Shown in pieces: positions 22,793 to 23,403 of a DNA stretch of 23,403 nt (position 1 is the stretch's first letter; every line of letters begins with the position of its first letter). The stretch is from contig CAMJAO010000007.1 of assembly GCA_946403615.1 (NCBI GenBank), positions 1 to 23,403 on the forward strand, written 5' to 3'. The DNA is from an uncultured Prevotellaceae bacterium (lineage in GTDB: Bacteria > Bacteroidota > Bacteroidia > Bacteroidales > Bacteroidaceae). The translations under genes and the position numbers were made by a program. Under the pieces are notes generated by a model. The model did no database searches. It had not been told where the DNA came from and worked only from the letters and a program-made list of their open reading frames with translations.

Positions 22793-23403
22793 TTACTCTG
22801 CACGGAGAGTGAAGCGCTTGAAAGCAACCACTTTCAGGTCCTTGTCGGCAGACTTCAGATAGTCGGTGACGGTCATCTTGGTGTCCCAGATGTAGTCTTG
22901 TTTCACCAGACAACTGTCTTTGAAGAACTTCTGCAGACGGCCCTGAGCGATGTTCTGCACCATCTGTGCGGGCAGATTGGCAGCCTTCTCTTCAGCCACG
23001 CGCACCTTCAGGTCGCGGATTTCCTGAGCCTGCTCCTCGGTGATATTGCCTTTGGCGATACCCTCGGCGATGTGCTCCTCGTTCTCGGCGATGTAGAGGT
23101 TGAAACCAGCCTTCTTCAAAGCGGCCTCGACAGCCTTCTGAACCTGTTCCTCTTTGGTCTTCTCGATGGCAACCTTGAGTTCGCTTTCTTTCACAGACTC
23201 GGGGATGCTGTCAACGTCAAGACCCATGGGGTTGGTGTTAGCCACCTGCAGTGTCATGTTGTGACCCTGCTCCTCAGCAGCCTTGTTGAGTTGCACCATG
23301 GTGCAGAGGATGTTCTTCTTCTGGTGGTTGTAAGAGTAGATGTTCTCACCCTCGATGAAGTTGTAACCGTCGAGTTCCATCTTCTCACCGGTGATACCCG
23401 AGC
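22793..23403 (-). CDS. tsf: Elongation factor Ts, 5' end outside the window
   Basis: EF-Ts exchanges GDP for GTP on EF-Tu during translation. The visible C-terminal 203 codons include the dimerisation and core region: DGYNFIEGENIYSYNHQKK, NPMGLDVDSIPE, KTKEEQVQKAVEAALKKAG, AEEKAANLPAQMVQNIAQGR, and the end FKRFTLRAE. The frame stays open to the window edge (SGITGEK before the internal Met at 23380), so that Met is not the start and the gene continues beyond 23403. The insert-rich middle region is typical of Bacteroidales EF-Ts. It is the first gene of the minus-strand run towards porU. Confidence 0.93.
   Translation of the reverse strand, partial: SGITGEKMELDGYNFIEGENIYSYNHQKKNILCTMVQLNKAAEEQGHNMTLQVANTNPMGLDVDSIPESVKESELKVAIEKTKEEQVQKAVEAALKKAGFNLYIAENEEHIAEGIAKGNITEEQAQEIRDLKVRVAEEKAANLPAQMVQNIAQGRLQKFFKDSCLVKQDYIWDTKMTVTDYLKSADKDLKVVAFKRFTLRAE

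Overview
The window looks like chromosome from a Prevotella-type member of the Bacteroidales. The evidence is a Sus-type starch locus, genes for the type IX secretion system (T9SS) with matching C-terminal sorting tails on two secreted glycosidases, Bacteroidetes-type promoters (TTG/TTTG, about 19-21 bp, then TAnnTTTG), and few Shine-Dalgarno sequences. No insertion sequence, phage gene, CRISPR array, tRNA or rRNA was found. Most of the window is ordinary core genome, and the less expected material lies in the intergenic DNA.

Region by region. Bases 1-5533 (+) hold the end of a glycan-utilisation locus: the tail of an upstream gene (probably SusE-like), a SusE/SusF-type lipoprotein with four tandem carbohydrate-binding repeats, a secreted GH13 alpha-amylase with a starch-binding module and a T9SS tail, and a GH53 endo-beta-1,4-galactanase with a similar tail and its own promoter. 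A 29-bp perfect inverted repeat separates this from the convergent minus-strand pair NAD kinase and ABC exporter (5664-8363). A DJ-1/PfpI protein and recG (8504-11183, +) diverge from NAD kinase, and a secreted M23/LysM peptidase (11511-12467, +) follows. From there to the end every recognised protein gene is on the minus strand: a small Lys-rich secreted protein, a coupled pair of glycosyltransferases (13048-15116), a DUF4919-like secreted protein (15587-16282), then, in transcription order, tsf (cut by the window edge), a fumarylacetoacetate-hydrolase-family enzyme, porU, porV and ispF.

How the genes fit together. PorU is the sortase-like C25 peptidase of the T9SS and PorV its outer-membrane shuttle. 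They act on proteins carrying C-terminal sorting domains such as those at the ends of the amylase and galactanase, so the window holds both part of the machine and two probable clients. The amylase appears to fill the SusG position of the starch system but has no lipobox.

The most interesting non-coding signal is at 15117-15586. Two divergent promoters flank a perfect FNR/CRP-type dyad (TTGAT-N4-ATCAA) at equal distances. One serves the glycosyltransferases. The other points into a 200-bp AT-rich stretch that has no reading frame and ends in two terminator-like hairpins, which suggests an uncharacterised small RNA. Other items are a LacI-type operator upstream of the amylase, several spacers with 7-bp periodic repeats (one fills the porU upstream gap with 11 units), and a recurring family of CTCC/GGAG hairpins.
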